Both the position numbers and the translations under genes were made by a program. Below are positions 24,673 through 34,292 of a DNA stretch of 64,000 nucleotides, in pieces (position 1 is the stretch's first letter; each line of letters starts with the position of its first letter). Origin of the DNA: Nonomuraea gerenzanensis (GTDB lineage: Bacteria > Actinomycetota > Actinomycetes > Streptosporangiales > Streptosporangiaceae); contig NZ_CP084058.1 of the NCBI RefSeq assembly GCF_020215645.1, positions 5,890,001 through 5,954,000 of the forward strand, read 5' to 3'. The notes beneath the pieces were generated by a model. The model searched no databases. It saw only the letters and a list, made by a program, of their open reading frames with translations, and was not told the origin of the DNA.

Positions 24673-26085
24673 GTGGTGGAGGTGAAGCCGCCGGTGGGCC
24701 CGGATGCGTGGCCGGCGGCCTGCCCGGTGGAGCGGCCGGTGGAGCGGCCGGTGGAGCGGCCGAGGGGGTCGGCGGTGTGGCAGGCGGTGCGGCTGTCCGC
24801 GGGTACCGCCTCGGCTCTGGGGCTGGCCCGCTTCGCCTACGGCCTGCTCCTGCCGGCCATGCGCGATGATCTGGGCTGGAGTTTGACCGAGGCGGGGGTG
24901 ATGAGCGCCGCCAACGGGCTCGGTTACCTGCTCGGCGCGGTGGTGGCCGCCGCCCTGGTGCGGCGGGTGGGCAGCGTGGCCGCCTTCCGCTGGGGCATGG
25001 TGTTGACCGCGGTGGCGCTGGTGGCGACCGCGGTCAGTGGCCACTATGCGGCGCTGCTGGCCGTCAGGGGCGCGGCGGGTGTGACGGGGGCGGTGGTCTT
25101 CGTCACCGGTGGGGTGATCGCCTCGCGGATCGCCGCTCGCGCCTCCTCCGGCGCGCCGATCGCCGTGTACTTCGCCGGTACCGGGCTGGGCATCGTCCTC
25201 AGTGGCGTGGCCGTTCCGGCGCTGGGCAGCCAGTGGCGCCTGGCCTGGGCCGGCATGGGGCTGGCCGCCGGCGTGGCGGCTCTGGTGAGCTGGAGGGCCG
25301 CGAGGTCCGGCGGCGAGGAACCGGCCGCCACCTCAGTCGCCGCCGCGCCGCAACCCGCCGCACACCCGGGAGCGGGGCAGAGACCGGCCGCGACCGCCGC
25401 CGGGCAGAAGCCGCCTGCCGCCGCTGCCGCCGGGCAGGAGCAGGCCGCCACCACCACCGCTGCCGCTGCCGCCCCCACTGCCGCTGCCGGGCGGGCGCGA
25501 GTGCGTCCTCTGCGCCGGGTGCTTCTGGCCTACCTGCTGTTCGCGACCGGATACATCACCTACATCACGTTCCTGTCCGCCTACCTCGCCGAGCGCCACG
25601 CCCCGCTCGCGCAGGTGACGCTCATCTGGACGGCGCTGGGGTCGGCGGTCGTGGTGGCGCCGGTGCTGTGGAGCCGTCCCATCACGCGCTGGCGCGGCGG
25701 CAGCGCGCTCGCCGTGCTGCTGGTCCTGCTCGCCGGTGGGGCGGCGCTGGCCTTGACGTCCCCGGCGCCGCCCGTCGTGCTGGCCTCCGCGATCGTCTAC
25801 GGCGCGACGTTCATGAGCGTGCCGGCCGCCGTGACCGCGCTGGTCAAGGCGGCAGCCCCGCCCGAGGGCTGGACGGCCACGCTGGCGGCCTTCACCACCG
25901 TGTTCGCGGTGGGGCAGAGCGCCGGTCCATGGGTGGCCGGTGTGCTGGCCGATCACACCTCGACCGACGCCGCGCTGGCCTGGACCGCGATCCTGTGCGC
26001 CGCCGCCGCGGCGATCGCCGCCACCGCGGGCCGCCGTCGTCCGGCTGAGCCGCCCGCCACGGCGGCGCACCGAACCGGCACCTGA
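24673..26085 (+). CDS. MFS transporter, YbfB/YjiJ-like
   Basis: The 470-residue product has twelve predicted spans and opens with RLSAGTASALGLARFAYGLL and MRDDLGWSLTEAG, typical of the YbfB/YjiJ group. The loop between the two six-helix halves is expanded to about 75 residues of Ala, Pro, Gln and Thr. The N-terminus has a repeated Val-Glu-Arg-Pro unit encoded by a 12-base tandem repeat (24727-24761). GTG 24673 is used; an internal start cannot be excluded. It likely exports a small compound and is followed by a hydrolase gene after 26 bases. Confidence 0.85.
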   Translation: MVEVKPPVGPDAWPAACPVERPVERPVERPRGSAVWQAVRLSAGTASALGLARFAYGLLLPAMRDDLGWSLTEAGVMSAANGLGYLLGAVVAAALVRRVGSVAAFRWGMVLTAVALVATAVSGHYAALLAVRGAAGVTGAVVFVTGGVIASRIAARASSGAPIAVYFAGTGLGIVLSGVAVPALGSQWRLAWAGMGLAAGVAALVSWRAARSGGEEPAATSVAAAPQPAAHPGAGQRPAATAAGQKPPAAAAAGQEQAATTTAAAAAPTAAAGRARVRPLRRVLLAYLLFATGYITYITFLSAYLAERHAPLAQVTLIWTALGSAVVVAPVLWSRPITRWRGGSALAVLLVLLAGGAALALTSPAPPVVLASAIVYGATFMSVPAAVTALVKAAAPPEGWTATLAAFTTVFAVGQSAGPWVAGVLADHTSTDAALAWTAILCAAAAAIAATAGRRRPAEPPATAAHRTGT

Positions 26086-26111
26086 GAGACCACCACTTGA
26101 GGAGAACGGCA

Positions 26112-26786
26112 GTGACCACCTTCGTGCTGATCCCCGGCATGTGCCACGGCGGCTGGTGCTTCCACGAGCTGACCGAGCAGTTGCGCTCCCACGGGCACCG
26201 TGCCTATCCCCTGACCTTGACCGGGCTGTCCGAGCGCAGCCATCTGCTGCACGGCGGCGTGAACCTGGACACCCACATCCGGGACGTGACCGGCGTGCTG
26301 GCGGCCGAGCGGCTCCAGGACGTGGTCCTGGTCGGCCACAGCTACGGCGGGATGGTGATCACCGGTGTCGCCGACCGCATGCCCGGGCGGGTCAGTTCGC
26401 TGGTCTATCTGGACGCGGTCGTGCCGGCCGACGGCCAGTCCATGTGGGACCTGGTCTCCGACACCGAACGGCAGTGGTACCTGCAGGTCACCGAGGCCGG
26501 TGACGCGGTCCGTCCGCTGCCCTTCTTCGACCCGCGAGCCACACCCCATCCCCTCGCCTGCCTCCTGCAGCCGCTGCGTGTCACCGGCGGCTCCGCTCAC
26601 AATCGCCGGGACGTGTACGTGTATGCGGCCGGATGGCCGGCCTCGTCACCGTTCACCGCCACCTACCAGCGGCTGTGCCAGGACCCTGCGTGGATCACGT
26701 ACGCGCTCGACAGCGGGCACAACCTCATGCGCGACGCCCCGCAGGATCTGCTGAAGATCCTGCTCGAGACCGGTGAGGCCGGTTGA
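26112..26786 (+). CDS. Alpha/beta hydrolase (esterase, SABP2/EstC-like)
   Basis: The 224-residue product shows TTFVLIPGMCHGGWCFHELT with the oxyanion loop, YPLTLTGLSERSHL, nucleophile elbow VGHSYGGMVI, and a C-terminal DSGHNLMRDAP with the catalytic His. This pattern matches plant SABP2-like and bacterial EstC-type esterases. GTG 26112 has GGAG at the right distance. It lies 26 bases after the MFS gene and is probably cotranscribed; the pair may modify and export a compound. Confidence 0.87.
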   Translation: MTTFVLIPGMCHGGWCFHELTEQLRSHGHRAYPLTLTGLSERSHLLHGGVNLDTHIRDVTGVLAAERLQDVVLVGHSYGGMVITGVADRMPGRVSSLVYLDAVVPADGQSMWDLVSDTERQWYLQVTEAGDAVRPLPFFDPRATPHPLACLLQPLRVTGGSAHNRRDVYVYAAGWPASSPFTATYQRLCQDPAWITYALDSGHNLMRDAPQDLLKILLETGEAG

Positions 26787-26817
26787 CCGCGGCGCTGCGG
26801 GGGCGGCTTGCGGCGCG

Positions 26818-26852
26818 GGTTGAGGGGCCGGTTGAGGGGCCGGTTGAGGGGC
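26818..26852. repeat. Three tandem copies of a 12-base unit
   Basis: GGTTGAGGGGCC occurs at 26818, 26830 and (lacking the last base) 26842. It lies in the 324-base gap between the hydrolase and M23 genes. Confidence 0.85.
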
Positions 26853-26887
26853 GGAGGTCAGGAGGCGGCGGCCGAGCAGCAGGTCCA

Positions 26888-26920
26888 GGGCGGCCATGGG
26901 GCGGCCATGGGGCGGCCATG
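26888..26920. repeat. Three tandem copies of an 11-base unit
   Basis: GGGCGGCCATG is repeated perfectly at 26888, 26899 and 26910. As 11 is not a multiple of three it is unlikely to be coding. Confidence 0.85.
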
Positions 26921-26990
26921 AGGGTGACGGCCGTGGCCGGTCACACAGCAGCGACGACAGGCCACGCTCCGCGCCCGTGACGGGGAGCAG

Positions 26991-27003
26991 TCAAAGCCTT
27001 TGA
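26991..27003. promoter_or_regulatory. Palindrome TCAAAGCCTTTGA upstream of the M23 gene
   Basis: Perfect six-base arms around a single C, in an AT-richer stretch about 110 bases before the secreted peptidase-like gene. Possible operator in its promoter region (TAGATA near 27028 could be a -10). Confidence 0.4.
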
Positions 27004-27110
27004 GCATAGGCGAAAAACCGTCAAATGTAGATATCTTTCATTGGCGGTCGTGAGTTGGTTGAATACCTTCTCCTGCGCTTCCCCTCACAATCCCCCGGAG
27101 GGAACAGCTC

Positions 27111-28073
27111 GTGACAACCATCACCCGCTTATCAGCCGCCGTCGTGGCCCTCTGCCTGGCCCTGCTCGGCCCCGTCCACCCCGCGGCGGCCGCCACCACC
27201 ACCGTCGACAACGCCACCGCCGGGCGGTTCACCGCGGGCACGGAATGGGGCACCTCAGCGTGGTCGGCGCAGCGGTACGGCGCGGACTACCGGTTCGCGA
27301 CCCCGAACACCGTCGCCAGCGACGTCGCCTGGTTCAAGGCACAGGTCGCCGCGGCCGGGCCTCACCTGGTCGAGGTCTGGTACCCGGCGGACGCCGGCTA
27401 CAACAGCGCCACCCCGTTCGTGGTGGCCGCCTCCGACGGCACCCGCAGCGTGGTCGTCGACCAGCGCGCCAACGGTGGCCGCTGGGTCAGTCTCGGCACG
27501 TTCACCCTGGCCGCCGGCGACTACAACGTGGTCGGGGTCAGCCGCTGGACCAGCCAGCCGGGCTACGTCGTCGCCGACGCGGTCCGGATCACCTCCTCGA
27601 CCGGCGGGACCGCGTTCTCCCTGCCCCTGCCGCGCACCGCGCTGCCGCGCAGCGAGTACGACGACCCGCACCACGACTATCCCGCCATCGACCTGCCGGT
27701 CGGCACCGGCACCCCGGCGTACGCGGTGCGGGCCGGCACGGTGGCGGTCATCGACGACAGCCTGTGCGGGCGCGGCATCAACCTGACCGGGACCGACGGG
27801 GCCGTCTACACCTACTGCCACTTCTCCTCGTGGTCGGTCTCCAACGGCGCGTCGGTCGGCGCGGGGCAGCAGATCGGGCTGACCGGCAACACCGGTAACT
27901 CGACCGGCCCGCACCTGCACTTCGGCATCCGCACCGGCAGCACGCGCCGCTGCCCGCAGAACTTCCTGCTGGCCATCTACGACGGCGCCACGCCGCCGGC
28001 GGCCAGCAGCCTGCCCACCACGGGCTGCTCCTACGCCACCCGTTCGGCGGAGCCGGTCATCCCGCTCGGCTGA
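27111..28073 (+). CDS. Secreted M23 (LytM-type) peptidase-like protein with golvesin-like domain
   Basis: The 320-residue product has a signal peptide (hydrophobic to about residue 27, PAAAA). A golvesin-like beta domain follows (DNATAGRFTAGTEWGTSAWS; VEVWYPADAGYNSATPF), then an M23 domain with metal ligands in HHDYPAIDLP and the distal GPHLHFG. M23 enzymes are zinc endopeptidases acting on peptidoglycan cross-links. GTG 27111 has GGAGGG ten bases upstream. Four cysteines in the C-terminal part could form disulfides outside the cell. It stands alone. Confidence 0.9.
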   Translation: MTTITRLSAAVVALCLALLGPVHPAAAATTTVDNATAGRFTAGTEWGTSAWSAQRYGADYRFATPNTVASDVAWFKAQVAAAGPHLVEVWYPADAGYNSATPFVVAASDGTRSVVVDQRANGGRWVSLGTFTLAAGDYNVVGVSRWTSQPGYVVADAVRITSSTGGTAFSLPLPRTALPRSEYDDPHHDYPAIDLPVGTGTPAYAVRAGTVAVIDDSLCGRGINLTGTDGAVYTYCHFSSWSVSNGASVGAGQQIGLTGNTGNSTGPHLHFGIRTGSTRRCPQNFLLAIYDGATPPAASSLPTTGCSYATRSAEPVIPLG

Positions 28074-28233
28074 CCCGGCCCGTCCGGCTGAGAAGGCCCG
28101 CCCCCGAGTCCGCCGGGCCGTATCCGGCGGGCTGGGGGTGCGGCGAGCGGTTCGGGCCTGCGCGGAGCGCGCCAGGCAGGGCGGCGTTCGGAAGGGAGAA
28201 CCGACTCCCACGCCCCGCCGCGCCGCCGCCCAG

Positions 28234-28728
28234 TCATCCACGTCGGCCCGCAGGCGGTTCGTCGAATAGACCAAGCTCATCATCGTCAGGGGCCTGGAAG
28301 AACGTCACATACTCCTCCAGCAACTCGCGGCTGACCGGGACCGTCCCCGGCTCCCCCTCCCCATCGCGGGCCTCCAGACGGCGGCACAGCTCATCGATCG
28401 GCGCAGCAAGGTAGTGCAGTTCGACGGGAACGCCGAGTGCGCGCGCACTCGAACGCTTCTCATCGCGCTCAGACCGCGCCCAGAAGCCGAACTCCAAGAT
28501 CACACTCTGGCCGAGCCTCAACAGCTCTTGGGCATGCTCCGAGAACCGCCGCTCAAGCCGGTCGCGCGTTCGTTCATCGAACAGGTCGATGCCCAGGTCC
28601 GCCAGCCATTCGTCCGGGCACAGACGCACCGCTGGAATCTCTCGCGCCAGGCGCTTGGCCAGCGTCGTCTTCCCAGAGCCAGGCAGCCCGCACAGCAAGA
28701 TCAGCCTGGGCTCGGGGCTCGTACTCAA
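28234..28728 (-). CDS. P-loop ATPase/kinase (AAA_33, zeta-like)
   Basis: The 164-residue product opens with a Walker A (CGLPGSGKTTLAK), then RLCPDEWLADLG and an E-x-G-F-W segment (SVILEFGFWARSERD) typical of small kinases of the chloramphenicol phosphotransferase/zeta type. I choose TTG 28728 because GGAGG lies six bases upstream; the GTG 18 bases further out has no site. No antitoxin gene is adjacent, so a toxin role is unlikely; phosphorylation of a small molecule is more probable. Confidence 0.82.
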   Translation of the reverse strand: MSTSPEPRLILLCGLPGSGKTTLAKRLAREIPAVRLCPDEWLADLGIDLFDERTRDRLERRFSEHAQELLRLGQSVILEFGFWARSERDEKRSSARALGVPVELHYLAAPIDELCRRLEARDGEGEPGTVPVSRELLEEYVTFFQAPDDDELGLFDEPPAGRRG

Positions 28729-29202
28729 CAGGAGCCTCCACAGCACCGCAGCAACGTCATTCCGGCATGCTCGCGCAACGGCCCCGGCCGACGGAAATGG
28801 TTTCCGCTGGGGCCGGTTCCCGGGCCGGGGTCTTGAAGCCGGGAGGCCGCCGCTCGGATCGCCTGGCCGCCGCTCGGGCAGACGTGCCTCACGTCGGGAC
28901 GGTCGTCCGCGCCGAGCCCGTCGTCCTGGCCGGCGGTCGGCAGACAGCCTCGCCCGTGGCGGCGCGATGGCGTCGATCCCGCCGGTGCCGCGCCGGCGGA
29001 CATCCCGGATGTCTCAGGACGTGGCTGCCGGGAGCGAGCGGCCGCCCATCCTGTCCGGCGGCGAAGCCGTCGCGCTCGCGCACTCCCCCGGGGCGGGAAA
29101 CCCGCCTGCCCCGGGGCGGGAGGCAGGGCACGCGATCGGGGGGACAAGCTCAACCCCCATACCGCCGCGACCTGCGCCGGCCCTGCGGCTACCGTGGAAG
29201 GC
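28729..29202. other. Intergenic 474 bases with a long hairpin
   Basis: No gene is supported. At 28779-28815 the arms CGGCCCC and GGGGCCG enclose a second complementary pair (CGGAAA / TTTCCG) around TGG. It lies upstream of the kinase start and could act on the kinase transcript. TACCGT at 29189-29194 is a likely -10 for the leaderless regulator gene on the right. Confidence 0.5.
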
Positions 29203-30102
29203 ATGGAGCACCGGCCCGACCACCGCGACCAGATCCGGGACTTCCTCGCCACCCGGCGCGCCAAGCTCACCCCGGGGCAGGTCGGGCTGCCCGCCGGCGG
29301 CCGGCGGCGGGTTCCCGGGCTGCGGCGTGAGGAGGTCGCGGTGCTGGCCGGGGTGAGCACCGAGTGGTACACCCGGCTGGAGAAGGGCCACATCAGCGGC
29401 GTCTCCCAGGAGGTGCTCGACGCGGTCGCCCAGGCCCTGCGCCTGGATCAGGACGAACGCACCTACCTGTCCGACCTGGCCCGCGCGGCCCGGCCCGCCC
29501 GCCGTGCGCTCTCGCGGCGCAAGGACGTGCAGGTTCCGCCGCGGGTGCAGTGGCTGCTGGACTCCATGACGATGTCGGCGGCGTTCGTCCGCAACGGCCG
29601 CCAGGACGTCGTCGCCGGCAACGCGCTGGCCCGGGCCCTGCTCGCGCCGCTCTTCGACAGCCCCGTCACCACCTCGCACGGCCGCGCCAGCCTCGCCCGC
29701 TACATCTTCCTCGACCCGGGCTCGCAGCGGTTCTTCACCGACTGGGACGCGGCCACCGCCGTCACCGCCGCGCTGCTGCGCGCCGAGGCCGGGCGCGAGC
29801 CCCATGACCGGGCCCTGCGCGACCTCATCGGTGAGCTGTCGACGCTCAGCACCGACTTCCGCACCCAGTGGGCCTCCCACGACGTGCGCATCCGCCACGA
29901 CGGCGACAAGCGGCTGTGCCATCCCGAGGTCGGGGAGCTGGAGCTGACCTACCAGTCCCTGGATCTGCCCCTCTCCGCCCGTACGGTGTACGGCCTGACG
30001 GTCTACACCGCCGAACCGGGCAGCACCTCCGAAGAGCGGCTCAAGCTGCTGGCCAGCCTGGCGGCCACCCAGCCGGCGCACCCCGCCGATCAGCCGCGCT
30101 GA
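29203..30102 (+). CDS. XRE regulator with MmyB-like ligand domain
   Basis: The 299-residue product has the N-terminal XRE domain VPGLRREEVAVLAGVSTEWYTRLEKGHIS typical of the family (in two parts), then an MmyB-like domain (VQWLLDSMTMSAAFVRNGRQDVVAGNALARALL by segments, and HPEVGELELTYQSLDLP). MmyB-like domains are thought to bind small fatty or antibiotic-related ligands. TACCGT seven to eight bases before the ATG suggests a leaderless transcript. A GTG at 29194 is in frame but overlaps that box. Its target is unknown. Confidence 0.88.
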   Translation: MEHRPDHRDQIRDFLATRRAKLTPGQVGLPAGGRRRVPGLRREEVAVLAGVSTEWYTRLEKGHISGVSQEVLDAVAQALRLDQDERTYLSDLARAARPARRALSRRKDVQVPPRVQWLLDSMTMSAAFVRNGRQDVVAGNALARALLAPLFDSPVTTSHGRASLARYIFLDPGSQRFFTDWDAATAVTAALLRAEAGREPHDRALRDLIGELSTLSTDFRTQWASHDVRIRHDGDKRLCHPEVGELELTYQSLDLPLSARTVYGLTVYTAEPGSTSEERLKLLASLAATQPAHPADQPR

Positions 30103-30528
30103 CGCGCCCGGCCCAGCCCGCCACTCCCCGGCCGGGCCCGCATGCCTTTCCCGGCCGGTGACGCTCGGCGCCGCCGTCACCGTTGCGCCAGGGCGAGGCC
30201 GTCTACGCCGTGAGGCTGCGAGAAGTGCCGCAGGCGGTGGGGTGGCAGGTGGTGGGCAAGCCCCGGGCGGGTGCCGCGGCGGCGCCGGCGCGAGTGGTGC
30301 GGATGACGCGGGGCGTGGGTGGCGCGGCATGGGTGGCTGGCGTGGGTGGCTGGCGTGGGTGGCGCGGCGGCGCAGTCCCGGCGGCCGCCCGGGGCCGGCA
30401 CTCGCCGGCCGTCCGCAGTCCCGCGCGGCGCACGTTCAGCGGAGGTGGTTCCTCCGTGTACGGGCGGATCGCCACGGCTCAGGCGCGGATCACGGCGGGC
30501 GAGCCGAACCAGCGGGACAGGTGGCCGT
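30103..30528. other. Left flank of the transposon, no intact gene
   Basis: GC-rich, with local repeats of GGGTGGCTGGCGT around 30330-30365. On the minus strand, 30474-30528 reads as a second rox-like tail, [14 protein letters not shown] then stop, including the 20-base copy at 30501-30520. Otherwise I see nothing. Confidence 0.55.
30501..30520. repeat. Left copy of a 20-base rox 3'-end repeat
   Basis: GAGCCGAACCAGCGGGACAG is identical to 39164-39183 inside the 3' end of rox. Without the transposon the two copies would lie 42 bases apart, i.e. 14 codons, in the same frame. Confidence 0.9.
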
Positions 30529-30533
30529 CTCAG
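30529..30533. repeat. Target site duplication, left (CTCAG)
   Basis: CTCAG here and at 39150-39154 immediately flank the two GGGG-starting terminal repeats. A five-base duplication is the standard product of Tn3-family insertion. Confidence 0.9.
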
Positions 30534-30573
30534 GGGGTCCCGGTAGCAATGAAGAAATTTCCAACGAAGTAGC
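30534..30573 (+). repeat. Left terminal inverted repeat
   Basis: Begins GGGGTCCCGGTAGCAATGAA and continues into GAAATTTCCAACGAAG. Compared with the reverse complement of 39110-39149 it differs only at positions 6 and 37. Confidence 0.92.
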
Positions 30574-30678
30574 CCTTGACCTGCGACAGCGGAGGGGTTT
30601 GACCGTCTGTGGCAGGCTGGTGATCACTGCCGCTACGTTCGTTCCGGTTTTGTCCGGTACGGCGCGTGGAGTGGTGCG

Positions 30679-32741
30679 TTGTCAGAGAAGATGTTCTCCG
30701 AGGAGCAACTGGAGCAGCTGCGATCGTTCCCGGAGATCAGCAGCGATGAGTTGATCCGGTACTTCACCCCGACGGCGGCGGATGTGGCGTTCGTCGATCC
30801 GGGGCGGGGGCGGGGCCCGGTCGACCGGCTGGGCATGTTGGTCCAGCTCTGTACGCTGCCGTGGCTGGGGTTCGTGCCCGATGAGGTGGCCGCGGCGCCG
30901 GCGGCGGCCGTGGCCCGCCTGGCCGAGCGGCTGGGGGTGGGCCCGGCGGCGCTGAAGCTGTACGGGCAGCGGGCGCAGACCCGCTCCGACCACCTGGCCG
31001 AGATCGCCACATATCTGGGGTGGAAGAGCGCCCCGGCCGGCAGCACCGCGATGAAGGAGCTGGAGCAGTTCCTGCTGGATCGGGCGATGGAGCACGACGC
31101 GCCGACGCTGCTGTTCAACCTGGCGCGCGAGTATCTGATGGCGGCCAAGGTGATCCGGCCCGGCGCGCTGGTGCTGGCCAAGATGGTGGGCACCGCGCGC
31201 CGGGCGGCTTCCGATCTGACCTCGCAGCTGGTGGGGCACCTGCTGACCGAGGAGGTCCGCGCCGATCTGGAGCGGATGCTGGCAGTCGATGCGACCCTGG
31301 CGATGACCCGGCTGGAGTGGCTGACTCATCCGGCCAAGGACGCCTCGGCCGCGGCGGTGAAGACCGCGATCGACAAGCTGGCCTGGCTGCGCGGCATCGA
31401 CGCCCACCGGATTGATGTGTCGGTCAAGCCGCCTACTGCCGCCTGGTCGGCAAGCCCGCCGACGCGGCCGAGGCCCTGGCCCAGGGCAAGGCTGAGCTGC
31501 ACGCCGCCTTGGCCGAGCTGGAGAGCGCGCTGGCCGGCGCGGCGCCCGATGAGGTCGGCGCGGTGCGCCTGGATGACGACGATCAGCTGGTGGTGCCGCC
31601 GCTGTCGGCCGAGGACGTGCCCACCGAGGCCAGGATCGCCGTTCGCGCCGATCGCCTCGCTGCTGGTCGAGCTGGATGCGCGCACGCACTTTCTGGACTG
31701 CTTCACCCACGCCGGCGGCCGCAAGCTGATCACCTCGATGGAGACCAAGCGCAACATCTTGGCCGTGCTGATCGCCCTGGCCACGAACTTGGGCCTGTCG
31801 CGCATGTCGGAGGCATGCGGGGTGTCCTATGACGTGCTGGCCTGGACGCTGGAGTGGTACATCCGGGAGGAGACACTGCGCGAGTCCAACACCGTCATCG
31901 TCAACCACCACTACCAGCTGCCGTTGTCGAAGGTGTTCGGCGGCGCCACCATGTCCTCCTCCGACGGGCAGCGCTTCCCGCTCCGCGGCAAGAGTCTGAC
32001 CGGCCGGCACATGCTCATCCACGGCGGGCAGGTTTTGTCGACCTACACCCACGTCTCCGATCAGTGGTCGACCTACGGCACGAAGGTCATCGTGCCCACC
32101 GCGCGGGAGGCGCACTACGTGCTGGACGACTTCCTGGGTAACGCCACCGATCTGCCGATTGATGAGCACGCGACCGATTCCCATGGCGCCACCTGCTGCG
32201 GATGGCCGGGTCGCTGAAGTACGGTCAGGCCAGCGCCTCCCTGATCGTCGGCAAGTGGTCGGCCGCCTCCCGGCAGAACACCCTGGCCGCCGCACTCAAG
32301 GAGTGGGGCATGCTCCGAAGGACCGTCCACCTGGCCACATACCTGTCCGATCCGGCGTATCGGCGGAAGATCTCCCGCCAGCTCAACAAGGGCGAGTCCC
32401 TGCACGCGCTGCGCCGCGACCTGCACTACGCCCAGCAGGGCACCATCACCCGCCCGCATCTGGAGCAGCAGACCGAGCACGCGTGGTGCCTGACCCTGCT
32501 GACCAACTCCGTGGTCGCCTGGACGACGGAATATTATTCCAGAGCGGTGCTTAAGCTGCGTTCCCAGGGCCGACAGGTGAGCGATGAGATCCTGTCGCAC
32601 ATCTCGCCCGGCCACAGCGACAACATCAACTTCTTCGGTGTCATCACCGTCGACGTCGAGGCGGAGCTGGCCAAGCTCGATGGCGGCGGATGGCGGCCGC
32701 TGCGGCCCGCGCAACCGCGCGAGCCGCAGTTGAGGCCCTGA
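30679..32741 (+). pseudogene. tnpA: Tn3-family transposase (tnpA), broken by several deletions
   Basis: Starts at TTG 30679, 105 bases inside the left repeat, with the N-terminal DUF4158-type region (MFSEEQLEQLRSFPEIS, LGMLVQLCTLPWLGFVP). The protein would be about 690 residues if joined, against about 1000 for the family. The frame changes near 31425, returns near 31640 (FAPIASLLVELDARTHFLDC), and changes again near 32193 at DEHATDSHGAT, where a block is missing before the LLRMAGSLKYGQASASL segment. All three catalytic carboxylates still appear (SSSDGQRF, EHATDSHG, NKGESLHALRRDL) but not in one frame. It cannot make an active transposase. Confidence 0.9.
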
Positions 32742-32992
32742 GCCGACTCCGCGCCGCGCCGTGAAGCCGGCCCGCGCTGGTTGCGGCGTCGGCGGGTGAA
32801 AGAGGTCCACGGCCTTGATGCGGCGACCGGCTTCCTGCGATCACCCCGTCCGGGTGACGTCCGTGCACGGCTTGACGTTGGGTCGTTTCGTTTCGTGGGC
32901 AGCGGCGGGGGTGATGCTTCGTTAATGGTGCTATCGGCGGACCGGTCCGGGTTGAAGGCTGGCAGCACGGCTCATGAAGCAGGCGGAGCGGC

Positions 32993-33265
32993 ATGCGCAC
33001 CGATAGAGACCCATCACCAGGGCAAGGCCGCGCGGCCAGCGGTGATCCCGCGGCCCGCCAGCAGATCCTGCGCACCGCGGCCCTGCTCAAAGAGCAGGCC
33101 CACGCGATTCACCGCGACAGCCGGCGTATCGCCGAGATGACCCGAGAGATTTGCCGCAGCCTGCGCGAACAGCGCGAACGTCTGCAGGCGAGTTGGGCGG
33201 CACGCCAACACCAGCCACACGCGGGCCCAGGCCGGTCCGTAGTTTCCAGACCAAAACAACGCTAA
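32993..33265 (+). CDS. Small helical protein of unknown function
   Basis: A 90-residue open frame with a strongly amphipathic, coiled-coil-like middle (QQILRTAALLKEQAHAIHRD, RIAEMTREICRSLREQRERL). ATG 32993 has a GGCGGAG site a few bases upstream. The last codons fall in a 30-base sequence that is repeated inverted at 36011-36040, and the IS5 element begins 12 bases after the stop. It might be the front of a longer gene cut by that insertion. Function unknown. Confidence 0.5.
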   Translation: MRTDRDPSPGQGRAASGDPAARQQILRTAALLKEQAHAIHRDSRRIAEMTREICRSLREQRERLQASWAARQHQPHAGPGRSVVSRPKQR

Positions 33266-33277
33266 GCAGTTGATCTA

Positions 33278-33295
33278 GGGCGTGTTTCAGAAGTG
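33278..33295 (+). repeat. IS5 left inverted repeat
   Basis: Eighteen bases, perfectly complementary to 34293-34310; with the flanking CTA/TAG the symmetry is 21 bases. Confidence 0.92.
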
Positions 33296-33301
33296 GTGGG
33301 T

Positions 33302-34194
33302 TCATAGCCAGGTGTCGATCACGGCGATGTGGACGGTCGCTTCGTAGCGCACGGCGAGCTTGTCGTAGCGGGTGGCCACCGCTCGGTAGCCCTTGAGCCG
33401 GTTGATGCCGCATTCCACCGCGTGGCGCAGTTTGTAGGACTCGGGGTCGAAGGCCGGTGGCCGACCGCCCTGGGACCCCTTCCTGCGCCGGGCGGCGGCT
33501 TGGTCCAGCTTGATCGGGATGGTGGCCTTGATGCCGCGCCTGCGCAGGTACCGGCGGTTGCCGCGCGAACTGTAGGCCTTATCGGCCAGCACCAGGTCGG
33601 GCCGGGTACGGGGGCGGCCCCCGCCCAGGCGCGGCACCCGGATCCCCTCCAGGACCGCCGTGAACTGCGGACTGTCACCCCGCTGCCCGGCGGTCAGCAC
33701 GATCGACAAGGCTCTGCGGCCCTGCTCGGTCGCCAGGTGCAGCTTGGTGCTCAGGCCCCCGCGGGAACGCCCCAGCCCGTGATCAGCCGGCTCCTCGCGC
33801 ACACCGCCCGGCGACTCGACCTGCAGATCCCCCTTTTCCGCGCCCCGGCGGCGTGCTGATGAGCCCGGCACACGGTGGAATCGACACTCACATCCCACGT
33901 GATCAGCCCGGCCGCGTCCGCCCGAGCCTGCGAGGCGGTCAGGATCCGCTGCCAGATGCCGGCCCGCTGCCAGCGCCGGAACAACCCGTAGATCGTCTGC
34001 CAGCATCCGTACCGCTCCGGCACGTCCCGCCACGGCGCACCCACCCGTACCCGCCACCGGATCCCGTCGATGAGCTGCCGTTTCGTCCAGATCGGCGGGC
34101 GCCCTGGCTTGCAGCCGACCGGCAGCAGCGGCTTCAGCACCGCCCACTGCGCATCGGTCAGATCAGCCCGCTCCGCCACCGGTAAGGTGTCCAC
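33302..34194 (-). CDS. IS5-type DDE transposase made by -1 frameshifting
   Basis: The first frame (34194 to 33751) encodes the helix-turn-helix half: [34 protein letters not shown], then [20 protein letters not shown] with the first catalytic Asp. The second frame gives [44 protein letters not shown] (second Asp) and [20 protein letters not shown] (Glu). A slippery AAAAG (opposite 33833-33837) at the junction allows a -1 shift to yield a 297-residue protein. Both halves look intact, so the element may be active. Confidence 0.9.
33829..33837 (-). promoter_or_regulatory. Programmed -1 frameshift site of the IS5 transposase
   Basis: The minus strand reads GGAAAAGGGGGAT. Slipping back one base on AAAAG joins ...GARK to KGDLQVES, which restores the normal family sequence at this place. 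Confidence 0.7.
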
Positions 34195-34292
34195 GAGGTC
34201 TCCGTGCAGATGGTCTTCTTGGTCGTTGACTCATCTACCGGAGACCTCTTCTTTTGTCGATCTACGACACCGTGAGCAATCGCCGCTCAGAT

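Noticed and set aside
24673..24780. N-terminal Val-Glu-Arg-Pro repeat as a CRISPR or recombination repeat
   Set aside because: Three 12-base units in frame within the MFS gene; simple slippage explains it.
28234..28746. Zeta toxin of a toxin-antitoxin pair
   Set aside because: No small antitoxin gene on either side; a small-molecule kinase is likelier.
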